From assembly GCA_007922195.1 (NCBI GenBank), contig ML681998.1:20549395-20613394 (forward strand): DNA of 64,000 nucleotides, in the 5' to 3' direction. This document shows positions 1 through 11,985 of this stretch, in pieces; position 1 is the stretch's first letter; each line of letters starts with the position of its first letter. The notes under the pieces were generated by a model. It worked only from the letters and a program-made list of their open reading frames with translations. It ran no database searches and was not told the DNA's origin. The position numbers and the translations under genes are program-made. This stretch comes from Podocnemis expansa. Taxonomy: Eukaryota; Chordata; Testudines; Podocnemididae.

Positions 1-126
1 GGGGGGGGCGGTGCAGGGGTCTGCCCCTCCCCTGGGCCGGCTGGTCCCACCCCCAGTGCGGGAGGGTGGAGGGGGACACGCAGAGGGCGATTTGCCCTGG
101 GCCCCGCACCCCTAGGCATCACTCTA
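1..126. other. GC-rich sequence at window edge, no gene
   Basis: The first bases are G/C-rich with homopolymer G and C runs. I see no reading frame or repeat boundary that can be supported. It abuts the LTR fragment starting near 127. Confidence 0.4.
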
Positions 127-393
127 GGGATGTCTCTGGTCAGGAGAATCTATTTCTTTAAGAGACCCAGTGGCTAGAAGGGACCACATGAACTGATGTG
201 CAGTAAGGGGGCTGTTTCTGCTTTGTTATGCTCGGTGATGACCAGAGTGGGGGAATCAGAAGCATGTTTTGTTACTGACTGGGAGACTGGTTTAAGTACC
301 ATCCATCAGTGGTTTGGGAGGTTGGCCCCTGATTTTGCAGCTTGCCCTGATTTTGGCACATTCACAAGGTTATCCCTGGAGGCTCGGGTCACA
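127..393 (+). repeat. 3' part of a retroviral-type LTR (LTR family A, copy 1)
   Basis: This segment matches, in opposite orientation, the LTR copies at 12,854-15,461 and 59,010-60,026. Shared blocks include TTTAAGAGACCCAGTGGCTA (151-170), GTTACTGACTGGGAGACTGG (270-289) and the end GGGTCACA at 393. Only about the last quarter of a 1-kb LTR is present. No internal retroviral sequence follows. It is inferred to be a truncated solo LTR of an old endogenous retrovirus. The CA end and the agreement of three copies fix the 3' boundary. Confidence 0.75.
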
Positions 394-1165
394 ACAGGCA
401 CAGTGTTGCATGTGGAAAGCACAGGCGGCTTTTGGGGTAAGCGAAGCAGGCAGTCGCCTAGGGACCTGAGCAGTTAATGGAGCCCTGGAGCGGTCACCTG
501 CTTCATTTACCATTGCACTGGTGCTGCAGAGTGGTGGCGGAGCAGGGTGCCATGGACTGCCAAGGCCAAAGGCTGTGCCACCCGCTTGCCCAGCGAGCAT
601 CTCTCCAGCAGGGACGGAGCAGTGCTCTCCACGTACACCCAGCTGCCCGCACCTCCTCAGGGGGAGAGAAGATAGTAGCCAGTGCAGCACTGTGGCTGGC
701 GGGGAGTGAGGCCCCTCAGAGTGGCCTGCTCTGGAGAGTTCAGGCAGCTTTGCCCCCAGCTACCCTAGGACTGAATGGGCCTGATCCAGCACCTGGGCTG
801 GCCAGGGGTGTAGCGGCCTGAACTCTTTGGAGTGCACCGCTCCACAGGGCCCTTATCCTGGTAAGTTGCAGTGCCACGCCAGCCGCTCTCCTCCTGCCTC
901 TGGGGAGGTGCAGGCAGCTGTGGGTACATGCAGAGTGCTGCTGCACCCCCAGTGCAGAGAGACCGCGTGGGCAGGCAGACGGTGCAGCCTCTAGCCCACG
1001 AGGTCCACAGCTCCCCGTGCCCTCGTGGGACTTGGGACTGTGGGGGGGGCAGTTACGGTGGCAGTGGGGGCCTGGGGCCCCAGTGAGGGTGGCACTGGTG
1101 TCCTATAGTGGGCCCCATAAAGGGGCCTGGCCTAGGGCCCCCAACTGCCTAAGGCCACGTCTGGT
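394..1165. repeat. GC-rich interspersed repeat, unclassified
   Basis: A G/C-rich block without coding signal. Both ends carry related words (GCAGGCAGTCGCCTAGGG near 447, and CCTAGGGCCCCCAACTGCCTA near 1,131), resembling the GC-rich repeats at 48,853, 50,555 and 56,284. Open frames here are by-products of the base composition. Boundaries are approximate and class is unknown. Confidence 0.35.
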
Positions 1166-1328
1166 GGAGAGGGGAATTATTTGAAAACTTTCCAGGGCTG
1201 CTGCAGGGCAGGAGCTACGTTACTATGGTGTAACAGACAGGAAAAACTGGGCACCTGTTCTCTAGTTACACGGAATTAAATTCAAATTGTAGATTTCAAC
1301 CTCAGTGCTATGCCACTTGCAGGGGTGG
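1166..1328. other. Unannotated spacer
   Basis: Short mixed-composition sequence between two repeats; nothing recognisable. Confidence 0.3.
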
Positions 1329-1336
1329 TGGTAGCA

Positions 1337-2200
1337 CAGGAGTGCAAAAGTCATGGCCTGCGGGCCACATCTGGCCCACAAAAGCTTCTTATCTGGTTAA
1401 TGGAGCTGCTGCCTGGGAATTATTTGCAGCAGCAATGAACAGCAAACATAGGGTGCTGGCAGAGCAGAGCCTGGCCAGGCATGCGTGTGCATACACACTG
1501 ACTCACTCACTCACATGGTCTGAGTCACAGCACAGGGGAAGAAAGGAAGCACTCCAGCCAATCCCAGCTCAGCTCTGCTGTGGTCTGCCAACCAATAAGA
1601 GTCTCAGTCAAAGGAAGCTGTGTTAGGATCCTTGAGAGCCACTGCAACACACCCAACCCCACTTGTTCATTGTGTCAGTCAGTCAGCATGCTAATCCAAT
1701 TGACAGCACAGTGCACAAATCACAAACAAGAAAAGGAAGAAGTGGGTGGACCCTACATGGGAAATGAGCCAATCAAAGGCCAGCTGGGACTGAGTCCAAC
1801 CAAAGGCCAGCATACTGAATAACTGACAGTGAGGGGGCAGGGATGGGACAGGGAGGAGTCCAGCCTGCTTGTGACAGAGACTGATTGATTGCCAGCCACC
1901 ACATGGTAGGGCCAGGGAAGTAGAAAAGGAAGGGGAAGGAATCTGGGAGCTGCACAGCAGGAAAAGGGGATTTGGGAGCTGCACAGCTATGGAAGGGGTC
2001 AGGGAGCCAAAATGACAAAGGGGAGCTAGCAGGGCAGGGGAAGTGTTAGAGAGCCTGCAGGGTTGGGGCAGCGAAAGGGGAGCCCATGCCTCTCTGAATG
2101 TGGCAGAGGAAAGGGTTGGGGAGCCTGTGCGGACACATGGCCCATGTCAGGTGTCCTGCCCTTCAATCTGGCCCACCACATTGAATGAGTTTGACATCTG
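1337..2200. mobile_element. Non-autonomous hAT-like DNA transposon, 864 bp
   Basis: The element starts CAGGAGTGCAAAAGTCATGG and ends ATGAGTTTGACATCTG, which are imperfect inverted ends of the CAG...CTG hAT type. It is flanked by an 8-bp target duplication with one mismatch: TGGTAGCA (1,329-1,336) and TGTTAGCA (2,201-2,208). Eight-bp duplications are the hAT signature. The sub-terminal words GGCCTGCGGGCCACATCTGG and ATCTGGCCCACCACATTG also mirror each other. The interior carries no transposase reading frame, so it would depend on a transposase supplied in trans. Confidence 0.75.
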
Positions 2201-2394
2201 TGTTAGCAGATTGAATTACAGCCCCATTTTTTTTTCAAATTTACTGCTCTTACAGTGGAGGCACAGACTGCAGAAGGTCAAGGTAAGCAGCATTATGTCA
2301 AACTTCACTGTCAGTGTAGACCAGTGTACCAGTGTGCAAATAATAATAATGACTTAGACTGTGGCACTCTCTCTAATAAGACAAGAATTACCAT

Positions 2395-2423
2395 GAAATT
2401 GCTAAGGAATCCTGTGGCACTTA
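2395..2423 (+). repeat. Left tip of the fold-back repeat family seen at 43,670
   Basis: The words AAGGAATCCTGTGGCACTTA match the outer arm of the fold-back element at 43,670-44,618. The copy is cut short by, or shared with, the MITE that starts at 2,424. The matching right half is not seen after 2,783. Confidence 0.5.
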
Positions 2424-2780
2424 GGCTATGTTTACACTAGCAAATTAGTTCAGACTAAGCATGCTTAGTCCGAACTAATTTGAAACCTGTCTACACTAGG
2501 CCTTGCCTAGTTCAAACTAAAAAATTTTTTAGATTGAACTAAGAAAGCTTCGCTTGAACAAGTTAGTTCAGCTGGTTAATCCAAATTAATTAATTAGTTC
2601 AAACTTGCCCAATGGCCTAAATAAGTTCGAACTAGTGGTTAGTTCAAACTAAGTGCATTTTTTTTAGCATGAACTAAAAGTTAGTTCATGCTAAAAAACA
2701 CACTTAGTTCAAACTAGCTTTCAAAGTATCTAGTTCGGACTAACGGAGTCCAAACTAAGATTTTAGGTGTAGACATTGCC
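2424..2780. mobile_element. Palindromic MITE, GGCTATGTCTACAC terminus, GTTCGAAC-word type
   Basis: Inverted ends are GGCTATGTTTACACTAG and, read in reverse complement from 2,780, GGCAATGTCTACACC. Length is 357 bp. Flanking triplets are TTA (2,421-2,423) and ATA (2,781-2,783), consistent with a 3-bp duplication with one change. The interior is packed with variants of TTAGTTCGAACTAA in both orientations. No reading frame. It is inferred to be a PIF/Harbinger-like non-autonomous element on the basis of 3-bp duplications in this superfamily. Confidence 0.75.
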
Positions 2781-2783
2781 ATA

Positions 2784-4214
2784 TAGATTTTTCTAGACAA
2801 GGAGTAGACAATATTCCCAGAGCCAGGTATTTTTAGATCTGGCTGTGGATTTGTCCAAAAGGTTTTGTTTGGAAGCTACATGCCTGGATTAGTTGCCGCT
2901 GAAAGATCCTGGTGATTAAGTAATGAAAACTGTCGAAACATCTGGTGATAAATAGCAGATAAGAGACTACATGGGGAATAGAGTATATACAGATGAACAG
3001 GTCTGGTGGATACGCATCTCAGGGTTTTCAGTGAATTAGCTAATAAATGAATAATTATGTTTTGTAAGTTATGGAGATCCAGAGATGTACCTGGGGAGAT
3101 GAGAGAGTAAATAAAGTACTGCTCTTTTGAAAAAAAATAATTAAAGAAAAGTATTAGTAACTGTGATCTGGACATTATAACTTGAATCCCTAGTAAACCA
3201 AGTAAACCAATGTAGCAAATGAAAAAAAATCTAAGTGCAGAAAGATTACAGAATGCAGCCACAAGTCTCTTTGTTATTGCTAGGGCATCTGTCACCTTGA
3301 TATTAAAATGCAGATTTCACACAATGGATTGTAGGATGTGACTATAAAAACTCATGGGATTGCAATCCTGGCTAGAAACTGTGAATGTTAATTATTGAGA
3401 ATAAAAGCAGTGAAGTATAAAAGAATCCTACAATGCCATAATCAGCCAGATATTGTTAGAAACAAGACATCATCAGTGAACTGCAAATTGCAAAGTAAAA
3501 TAATTACTAGATAATCTAATTGATCTACTATAACAATTCTTTAACAAATTTGCTACCTCTACTCACAGATGGAAAGGAGAAAACAACATTTCAATGATCA
3601 AATCATAAAAAGATGTAAGTCATTTCTTTAATAAGTCCAAAGGAGATGAAGGTACCCAAATGAAACATCTAAACTGAACTCTTTGTAATGAGCATTCATT
3701 TAAATTACCTCCTTAGAGACCATGCTGCTCTTTCACTAGAGACCCAAAATGAGAGATTAGTCATTTTGTGTTTTGTAAATTTCAGTGCTCTCATAATGGA
3801 TCCTGTGTATCCTTTCTTCAAATGGCACTTTTCATTGATTTGAATGCAAGCAGAACAGATGTGGCGGTTTTAATTTCTTTTTCCCCCAACACAGTGGATG
3901 ACTTCATACAAAGGAATTCAATAGAACAAACAATTCACAAAGCTAGTTCTTAATGTTAGGAAATTGTTAAGTGCCACAAGATTTGGTTGTTAGAATTACA
4001 ACAAAATTTGGATTATGTTTCACTCTCTCCCTGCAAGAAGAACAAGTTTTGTATTATTTAAGTGTCAAGATCATTCTCAGCACTCTGCAAAATCTGGAGG
4101 AAAACATGGTCCACACTCAGCAAATTTTCAGTCTAAAAGGAGTAACAAGGCAGTTTGTAAGATATTTTGTTAATGATTAAAACATCAACATTCTCAGTAC
4201 AGGATGATATCCGA
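2784..4214. other. AT-rich unique sequence, no gene
   Basis: AT-rich DNA with stops in all frames and no family resemblance in its open frames. Around 4,067-4,150 there are words like CTCTGCAAAATCTGGAGG and AAACATGGTCCACACTCAGC that faintly resemble the common SINE-like repeat better seen at 42,510 and 50,940. Confidence 0.4.
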
Positions 4215-4355
4215 GGGCATGTCTACACAGCAATAAAACACCCACAGCTGGCTTGTATCAGCTGACTGGGGCTTGTGGTAACACACTGTGGGGGGATATA
4301 ATTGCGGCATAGACATCTGGGCTCAAGCTGGAGCCCTGGCTCTGGGACCCCTGAA
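4215..4355 (+). mobile_element. Left half of a palindromic MITE (AATAAAACACCC type)
   Basis: Starts GGGCATGTCTACACAGCAAT, a relative of the GGCTATGTCTACAC terminus, and continues through a GC-richer section with an internal GCATAGACATC echo at 4,308-4,318. The copy stops near CTCTGGGACCCC and no right terminus follows, so it appears deleted. Confidence 0.5.
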
Positions 4356-7300
4356 AGAGGAGGGTGGATTAAAAGAATGATACTTCTTCATAATGTTATG
4401 GTGGAAGCCATTAATGGCATCCATCAATCACAGACCTGGGTAAAATCAGTGGGTGTACTAAGGACACTTTAAAAGCCCTTCTATGTCATGATAGCTGATA
4501 CAATAGAAAGCTACTGCCCAGTGCACTGGCCAGAACCTAAACCTGGGGACTGACTGCAAGCACAGGGACTGGGGCATCAATTTGTTGCAGCTGGGTGTAC
4601 CTTGGTGTACCAAAGCTAGCAAGGAACTAGAGGAGCAGTCACAAGGATAGCCCTGAGACGGGGCAGTGATGAAGCTTTTTGGGATACAACACTTTCTGGA
4701 AAGGCAAGCTTGGAAATTGTGAACAAGGAAGTGGCCTGTTCTGTTCTTAGTTGCTTCAGAGAAACAGGACTTCGTATTCACTCTGTGTAAATAAACAGGT
4801 TTGCACCAAAGAAATATATGACTTGGTCTCTTCCTAAAGGAAACAATCTGGCAAAGCCACAAATATTGGCTAATCAGTAATCACTTAGGCCTAGGGGCCT
4901 CACTATAAACTTTTGGGCACTGGTAGGGAAACTACAATAAATATTTTCTTCAAGCCATTCCTGGTATTCTAAGGACCTTCTCATTCCCCACCCCGTGTCT
5001 CATCACTTTCAGAGTTCCCACATCATGGTGAGTACATGAAATGTACAATCACCAAAGAAGGAGCCTGCCCAAAGATGGGAAAGAGTTCTCCCCTAGCTGA
5101 CTGCCAAGTTTCAAAACAGAACTGAGCTAGAGAGATTATGTGAGATAATGACTACTAAAAGAATCAATGGGAAATTGAAGGAAAGTGAGAAAGAGGAGAA
5201 GAAACAGTGAAAGCATCTACCATTTACCTAAAGTTATGTGTATTTGCTTTATATTTAAAAAGAGGATTGGACTTCAGAATTATCCACCCGCCTACTGACA
5301 GGCACAGAGAGGAGATATGTAATGGAAGAGCTGAGGAGAAACCCAAAACAGACAGTTGAGTTACATGGAATAGAATTAATTACATACTTACTGAGAGAGA
5401 AGAAAGGTGGGGTAATATGTTTTTATTGGATCCACTTGGTTGGGGAAAGAGACAAGCTCCCCAGATGGGCTTAACATCGCTACATCAATGCTTACTTATT
5501 GTTAGCTTACTTCTGTGACCTCAAAGCACCTCTAACTTTTTCCTGCACACTTCTTTTCCTTATCTGTAGCAGCAAGTAAATTTTCCATGCTATGCTAATG
5601 AACACCTAGCATGTATAATCCAGAATATGGTATATTTTTTTTTTCTGGACAAAGTCCCATATTCTTACTTGGTTGCTAAAGAGATATTAGGATGGAATAT
5701 GTCCGTGTTTCTTTATGCATTATTTTGGGAGTGAAGATTATATCATTAAACAGTCAAAAAGGATACGTTCTCTTTTGAATGCATATGGATTTTATGGGAA
5801 AGATTGCGACCTCACTCACATTCATTGGTGTAAAGGCTGAGTAGCTGTTGGTTTCAGCTGTTGGAGTTACTCCATTGTAACTTAGATCAATTTACAGCCT
5901 TATGTATTTGATTTCACTTTTGTCAAACTAAGAGTACACTCAGCTCTTCATTATTGAAACAGCTGAAAAAGAATCAGGGACATGTTTTGTACTTCAGTTA
6001 GCTGAATTATTTGTACTGCACTTAGCTGATTTATTACATGAATGATTTATTTTATTACTGGGTGATTTTCTCTCTTATAAGCATTATGTATTTTTTAGTT
6101 TTTCAGCATTGTGTAGATTATAGATGGTATATGAACTAAACCAAAAATAGCACCTGAGCTTTGATTCATTTTATTTTCACTCTTCTTGGAAACACTTTTT
6201 TTCCTGGTACCAGTAAATCTTTTTCTGTAATGCTCTGTTAGCTTTAATAAGTACAGCACAGTAGCCAATGATGGTTTTCACTTACTGTAGCTGAATGTTA
6301 AACAGCATTGGAAAATGTTAAGTTGTGAGATAACTGGCTAGTTTTCTTAAAGCTCTTTAGGGACACTGAGAATTGACAATGCTTCTCACCTCCCTCTTCA
6401 CACTCCAATAGAAAAATTCTAATTTACTATTAACCTAGTTACAGCTGCCTCATCTTCCATTTTTTCCATTTCACAATTCATACAGGAATGATGAACTAGC
6501 ACTGAGCATTTCTGACAGAAAAACAGCTGGAATTCCCTTTGGTAAAGATTCTGTTCACAAAACCTTTAAGCAGCTTTCATGTTAGGAAGATAGGAAATTT
6601 ATGATATTTATGGGTATAAAACATATTTAGGAATTAAGATGCATTTTTATTTCATTCTGTTCACAACTTCCTGACCCTCTCTCTCTAAATTCCCTATAAT
6701 CATCTGCATGCATCTCCTGAAAAGTAAATAAGGAACCCAATTTCCTTAACACTTTCTACATCATTACTCATGTAAGTGGAAAGTGGTATCTACAAAACAT
6801 AAAGTATGGCCCATATGTACCATACTGGCCAAGTCCTAATGGCCTTTGTCAGATTGCTGCAGAAGTCAATGGGTGTTTTACTGGTGTAGTAATTAAAATG
6901 AAAATATAGAATAAGGCCTCCAGATTTGGGCCAAATATAAAAATACACATTTTCATCCTCATCTGTCACCTACATATTTAGAGGGAATACATACTGATCA
7001 TTTTATTATAAGCTAATAGCCTAGCTTGTAATGTTACAAAAACTGAGATAAAACAAGTAGTTTTATTGGGATTTGTGTGAAGTAAAGTTTGCAGGAAATC
7101 AAAGAAAAAAATTGCTTATATATATTTTAAAAGCCAAGCTTTTAACTCTGAAATTTTGGAACCCAAATTTCTATGACCCTTTGAAAATCCCATCCTGCAT
7201 CTTTTGAAATATTCTATCTGGAAATGTGTCGATTATTAGCAATATTGGAAATCTCTGGTGTCATTTCTACAAAATAAAATATGAGACTTGAGATGGCTGC

Positions 7301-7689
7301 AGGCTCAGAGATTTCTTAGTGAACTCTGCTATATTTTTGGTAATAAAAATTGAAATCATGTTGATGTTAACAAAATGTCTTGTGTAAGTCAGTGAGTAGT
7401 GTGGTGTTAATCACAAAAGTTTGTGAAGTCTGTGGTGAGTCAGGCTGATAACAAATATGTGCCGCAGGATCTTTGGAGCAACTGGTTGGATACAGGAGAT
7501 GAATAAGAATTCATTTGAGTTCAGTGTTAATCATTTCTGGAAGTGTAAGAACACATGAGATGAGGGTTTATTTCTAGGGGAAAATACATATGAGGTTTTG
7601 TGTAAACAATGGGAAGATTTTGTGGTATTGAAGTTCAGTCCCAAGCCACAAGATGTGAAAGAGGGCAATTAATTTGTGGGTTGGCATTA
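4356..7689. other. AT-rich unique sequence, no gene
   Basis: About 3.3 kb of low-GC DNA without long frames, splice-flanked coding signal, RNA gene or clear repeat other than the short piece at 5,403. The longest frame (4,862 to 4,458, minus) has no recognisable composition. Confidence 0.45.
5403..5465 (+). repeat. Old interspersed repeat fragment (GGTGGGGTAATAT type)
   Basis: The words GGTGGGGTAATATGTTTTTA, TTGGATCCACTTGGTTGGGG and AGAGACAAGC are shared, with divergence, with 55,180-55,290 (GGTGAGATAATATCTTTTAA and TTGGTCAGAAAGACAAG). Two independent copies in one window make it an interspersed repeat. Class unknown. Confidence 0.45.
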
Positions 7690-8085
7690 GTGGCTAAGGA
7701 ACTAAGCAAGCACAGGAGGGAGAAAGCAAAGCGATTCCCATGTTAAAAGAGGAAAAGGAACTAGAGCTACAAAAACTGGGGAAGCAGAAAGATTTATTAG
7801 CAGCCCAAACTTTAAGCCACACTACTCAGAACAGTCACCTAGAGCTGCAAGTCCAAAAACTAAACTCATTTCAGAGCAAAAAAGAAAAAGATTAATCACA
7901 CACTAACAACAAAGAATGAAGAATCCCAGGCAGCAGTGAGAGAACTAGTGAAAGAGATAAGAGTTACTCGGGAGAACCCCATCAGCCATGCTGCCAGCGT
8001 AAACAAGATCAGCAACCTAAAGGAGAAGCTGAAACAGACTCAAGGAATTACTGCAGCCATGAAGTTGGATCCACTCTGGTTGTAA
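7690..8085 (+). pseudogene. Degenerate coding-like stretch with coiled-coil character
   Basis: Two adjoining frames, separated by stops and shifts, read as Glu/Lys/Leu/Gln-rich helical protein. One contains MLKEEKELELQKLGKQKDLL (from 7,739), then HLELQVQKLNSF. The next contains AVRELVKEIRVTRE (from 7,935) and ISNLKEKLKQTQG. Heptad-like spacing of leucines suggests a coiled coil. No single frame is open throughout. I do not recognise the parent: it could be a decayed LINE ORF1 (a CR1 copy starts about 0.5 kb downstream in the same orientation) or a processed pseudogene. No poly-A tail is visible. Confidence 0.35.
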
Positions 8086-8599
8086 ATCTGATACAGACTC
8101 AGAAGTGGAGTTTACGAATGGTAAAGAACATTGGACAGAAGAGACAGCAAAGTCTCAGCATTCAGCTCCTGGGTAGAAGCTGCTGCGGGAAACACTGGCT
8201 GCCCTGGGCTGCAGCTAGCAGCCAGACAGCCAGCAGACTTTTAAACTTCCCATGGTTTAGAATGCAAGTGATCTTTTAAAGCAGTGAAAAGCAGTGAAAT
8301 GGTGGAGGCTTAACCGTGAAGTCTGAGAACAAAAGCTAATGCATATCAACTTCTTCATTAAATTAACGGTCCACTGTAAATGAGCTTGCAAAACTCAGTG
8401 GGTATGCACTAAACCTTGCAAGACAGAAGCTCCTTGAGTTGCATCTGGGGGCTGGGAGTGCTTGCTTGGGGACCATCCTATGACTGGCTAGTGAGAGCAC
8501 ACTTCCACTGCCTGAGAAACTGATTACATGCTGGAGGCCAGTGTGACCTGATCCAAGAGTGGGGGTTCACATAGCAAGGTGGGGTAAGTTGGGGCTCTG
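8086..8599. other. No feature recognised
   Basis: Mixed-composition DNA between the coiled-coil-like stretch and the CR1 copy. It could be the degenerate 5' part of that CR1, but no conserved word supports this. Confidence 0.3.
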
Positions 8600-11500
8600 G
8601 AGTGGAGAACTGAGGGTCATAGCTACACACCAGTCTCAATTACAGGAGGGGAATGTCATAGACCTGCTACTCACAAACATGAAAGAGTCTGTAGGGTCAG
8701 CAGCACTGGATGTCGAACTGGGCAGCAGTGACCATGGGATGGACGAGTTCAGGAACCTAACAACAGGACTGCAGGAGAGCAGCAAAATACAGACTCTGAA
8801 CTTCAAAAAGCAGATTTTGACTTCCTCAGGGAATTAATTGGCAGGATCCCCTGGAAGGCTAGTAAAAGGAGAAAGAAGTCCAGGAGAGTTGGTTGTATAT
8901 TATAAAAATCTTATTGAGGTTGCAAGACCAAACCATCCTGATGGACAGAAAGAATAGCAAATAAGACAAGTGACCAGCTTGGCTTAACAGAGAAATCTTC
9001 AATGAACTTAAAAAAGAAGCTTAGAAGAAGTGAAAGCTTGCACAGATGACTAGGGAAGCACATACAAATATTGTTCTAGCATTCAGGAGTGAAATCAGGA
9101 AGGCCAAAGAACTACTAAATTTTCAACTAACAAGGGTCATGAAGAGTAGCAGGGTTTCTACAAGTATATTAGTAACTAGAAGCTCAGGAAAAGTGTGGGC
9201 TCACTACTGAATATGAGGCACCCTAGTAACAGATGATGTGAAAATATTGAAGTATTCAGTGGGGTTTTTTTTGCCCATCTTCACAGAAAAGGTGTGACAC
9301 TCTCGAAGGGCAATCTGGACTGGTGAACTGCTGTGTCACTTCAAATCCCCGCTCCTGAAATATGTCTTACTCTGCTCTGTTGTGAGGAATCCAATTCCTC
9401 GGCTGTTCATGCACAGCCTCCCAACTAGCAAGTTGCTCCCAACTAGGTGAGTGAGTGCTCCTGGCCAGCCATCTGTGGATTATACAACCGAGTGATCCCA
9501 GCTAGTAACTCCAGTCCCAGATGCGGTGCTAGGAACGTCCATTTTACAGTGTTCAGTGCCACCCACTGAACAATAGAAACTCATAAGAGTTTGTCAATTT
9601 AACAAAGAAATTGAGGTGCACCAGCCTTGTTATTCTCAGTGAAATCTTCCACACACTTCAGACCAAGTGCACTGCTTCAAGTAAATAAACAAACTAACAA
9701 ATTTATTATCTACAAACATATTAAGTGATCATAAATAAAATGGTAACATGTCAGATGTGGTCAGGATATATAAAAGTAAAATGCATTCTAAACTAGCCTA
9801 ACACTTTTAACAACTTTGCAGACTCAGATGATTCCTACCATAAGCTGGCTGGTTTCTCTTCAGACTTCAGTCAACACTTCAGTTGCTTGGTGGTGTTTGT
9901 AGATGGAAGTAGAAGAGTGAGAGCCTGGCAAAAATTTCCCCCTTTTAAAATTTTCCTTTTCCCTTCTGGGGCTTTGCCCCCACTTCCACCTGGTCCCATG
10001 GGGTCAGGTGACAGTGTCCTTGTGTGGTTTCATTCATGTTCTGAGTCAATGAGCATTACCTTATCATGCTTCCTTTGTTGATGCCTATACCAATTCTTTA
10101 TTCCTGGAATCCTGTGTTGGAATTGTTCTATGCATGCCTTAATGAAGTGTAAAACTGCCCTTCTGCTCCTGAAGAATTTTACTTCAATCTGTTTCAAGAC
10201 ATGAGGACACATTTTTAGGAGTGTTACCTAGGGGAGCTTCATAACCATACACATGACATTGCAACAGACATATAACTAACATTCAGTATGTCATGAGCAT
10301 TCCTAAAAACATCTTATAGGACATACTTTGCATGAAGCAATACACAATTGTACTATAAGGATGAATATGGGGCACCACACAGGCTCAGCTCCAAGATAAC
10401 TGCATTGTGGAGCAGAGTTTAGGGAGAGGGTGAAAGCAGCCCTCCTGGTAAAAGAACTGTTTCAGAACTATTTAAAAAAGCATAAGTCCATGGGATTGAA
10501 TGCAATGCATATGAGAACCAACGGAGTTGGCTGATGTGATTGCAGAGTCATTGGCCATTCTCTTTGATAACTCATAGCATCAGGGGAGGTCCCAAATCAC
10601 TAGGAAAAGGCAAATACAGTGACCATCTTTAAAAAATGGGAAGGAGAAGGATCTAGGGAACTATGGACCAGTCATCAAAGAATGCCTTTTGAAGCACTTG
10701 GAGTGGAGGAAGGTGACCAATCAGCATGGATTCAGCATAGATTAGTCAGCATGGAACCGTCAGCATGGATTCACCATGGATTCATGCCTGACCAAACTGA
10801 TTGCCTTCTATTGTGAGATAACTGGCTCTGTGGATGTGGGAAAAGCAGTGAATGGGATATACCTGGACTTTTGCAAAGCTGTTGATATGATCTCCGAAAG
10901 TGTTTTGTCAGCAAGTTAAAGATGTATGGGTTGGATGAAACGTGGACTATAAAGTAGACACAAAGCTGACAATCATTGGGCTCAATGGATAGTGATCAAC
11001 AGCTTGATATTGAGTTGATGTCTGCATCAAGTGGAGTGTCTTAGTGGTTGATCCTGGGCATGGTTTTGTTCAACATTTTCATTAATGATTTGGATGATGC
11101 AGTGGATTGTGCTCTCTGCAATTTTGCAAATGACACTAAGTTGGAGGGAGTAGTAGATACATTGGAAGATAGGTATAGGATACAGAGTGACCTAGACAAA
11201 TCAGAGGATTGCATCAAAGAAATCTGATGACATTCAAGAAGGATAAGTGCAGCGTCCTGTACTTAGCATGGAAGAATCCCACACACTGCTACAGACTGGA
11301 GACCAAGTGGCTAAGTAACAGTCCTCCAGAAAAGAATCTGGGGGGCTGCAGTATAAGGAAGATGGATACGAGTTAAGAGTGTGTCCTTGTTGCCAAGAAG
11401 GCTAATGACATATTGGGCTGCAGTAATGGGAGCACTGCCAGAAGATCAATGGAAGTGATTATTATCCTCTGTTTGGCATTGATGAGATCACATTTGGAGT

Positions 11501-11985
11501 AGCATGTCCAGATTTAGATCCCACGCTACAGGAAAGATGTAGATAAATTGGAAAGAGTCCAGCATAGGGCAATGAAAATGATTAGGTGGCTGAGGGAACT
11601 AGGATTATTTAGTCTGCAGAAGAGAAGGGTGAGAAGAGATTTGATAGCAGCCTTCAACTATTGGGGGTTGGGGGTATGTTGCAAAGAGGATGGACCAAAG
11701 CTGTTCTCAGTAGTGGCAGATGATAAAATGAGGAGCAATGGTCTCGTGTTGCAATAGAGAGAGGTCTAGGTTTGATGATAGGAAAACCTTTTTCATGAGG
11801 AGAGTGGTAAGCATTGGAATGTTTACAGAAATGGTGGAATTTCCATCATTAGAGGTTTTTAAGGCATAATTTGACAAAGCTCTGCCTGGGGTGATTTACC
11901 TGGATTTGGTCCTGCTTTGAGCAGGGTTTTTGTGTAGAAGATGTTCTGAGTCCTTCCAAACCCTAATCTTCTATGATTCTATGAT
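8600..11985 (+). mobile_element. CR1 LINE, 5'-truncated, decayed (copy 1)
   Basis: CR1 non-LTR retrotransposon in plus orientation. It begins within the endonuclease: residues GNVIDLLLTNMKESVGS (from 8,648) and SSDHGMDEF (8,724) are the C-terminal endonuclease block with the catalytic Ser-Asp-His. Reverse transcriptase follows in broken frames from 10,380. The usual FADD active site reads as NFANDTKLEG near 11,123, so a catalytic Asp has changed. The C-terminal block ERVQHRAMKMIRWLRELGLF (11,551) is clear. The element ends at 11,950-11,985 with CTATGATTCTATGATT, the CR1 3' repeat. Around 10,720-10,790 the words GTCAGCATGGATTC are repeated, a local tandem expansion. A 1.1-kb LTR at 9,293 splits it. 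It is not capable of transposition. Confidence 0.85.
9293..10379 (-). repeat. Solo LTR (family B) inserted in CR1
   Basis: A 1,087-bp block starts TGTGACACTC and ends GGCACCACA, so it has TG...CA ends. It interrupts CR1 coding sequence that resumes directly after it. Candidate 4-bp duplications are AAGG (9,289-9,292) and CAGG (10,380-10,383). Read on the minus strand, TTTTAAAAGG near 9,950 could be a TATA-type box and AATAAA occurs near 9,700, which gives the inferred orientation. No internal retroviral sequence flanks it. Confidence 0.6.

Noticed and set aside
4458..4862. A 134-codon minus-strand frame as a host gene
   Set aside because: No domain, no homologous neighbour, no conserved texture; consistent with chance in unique DNA.
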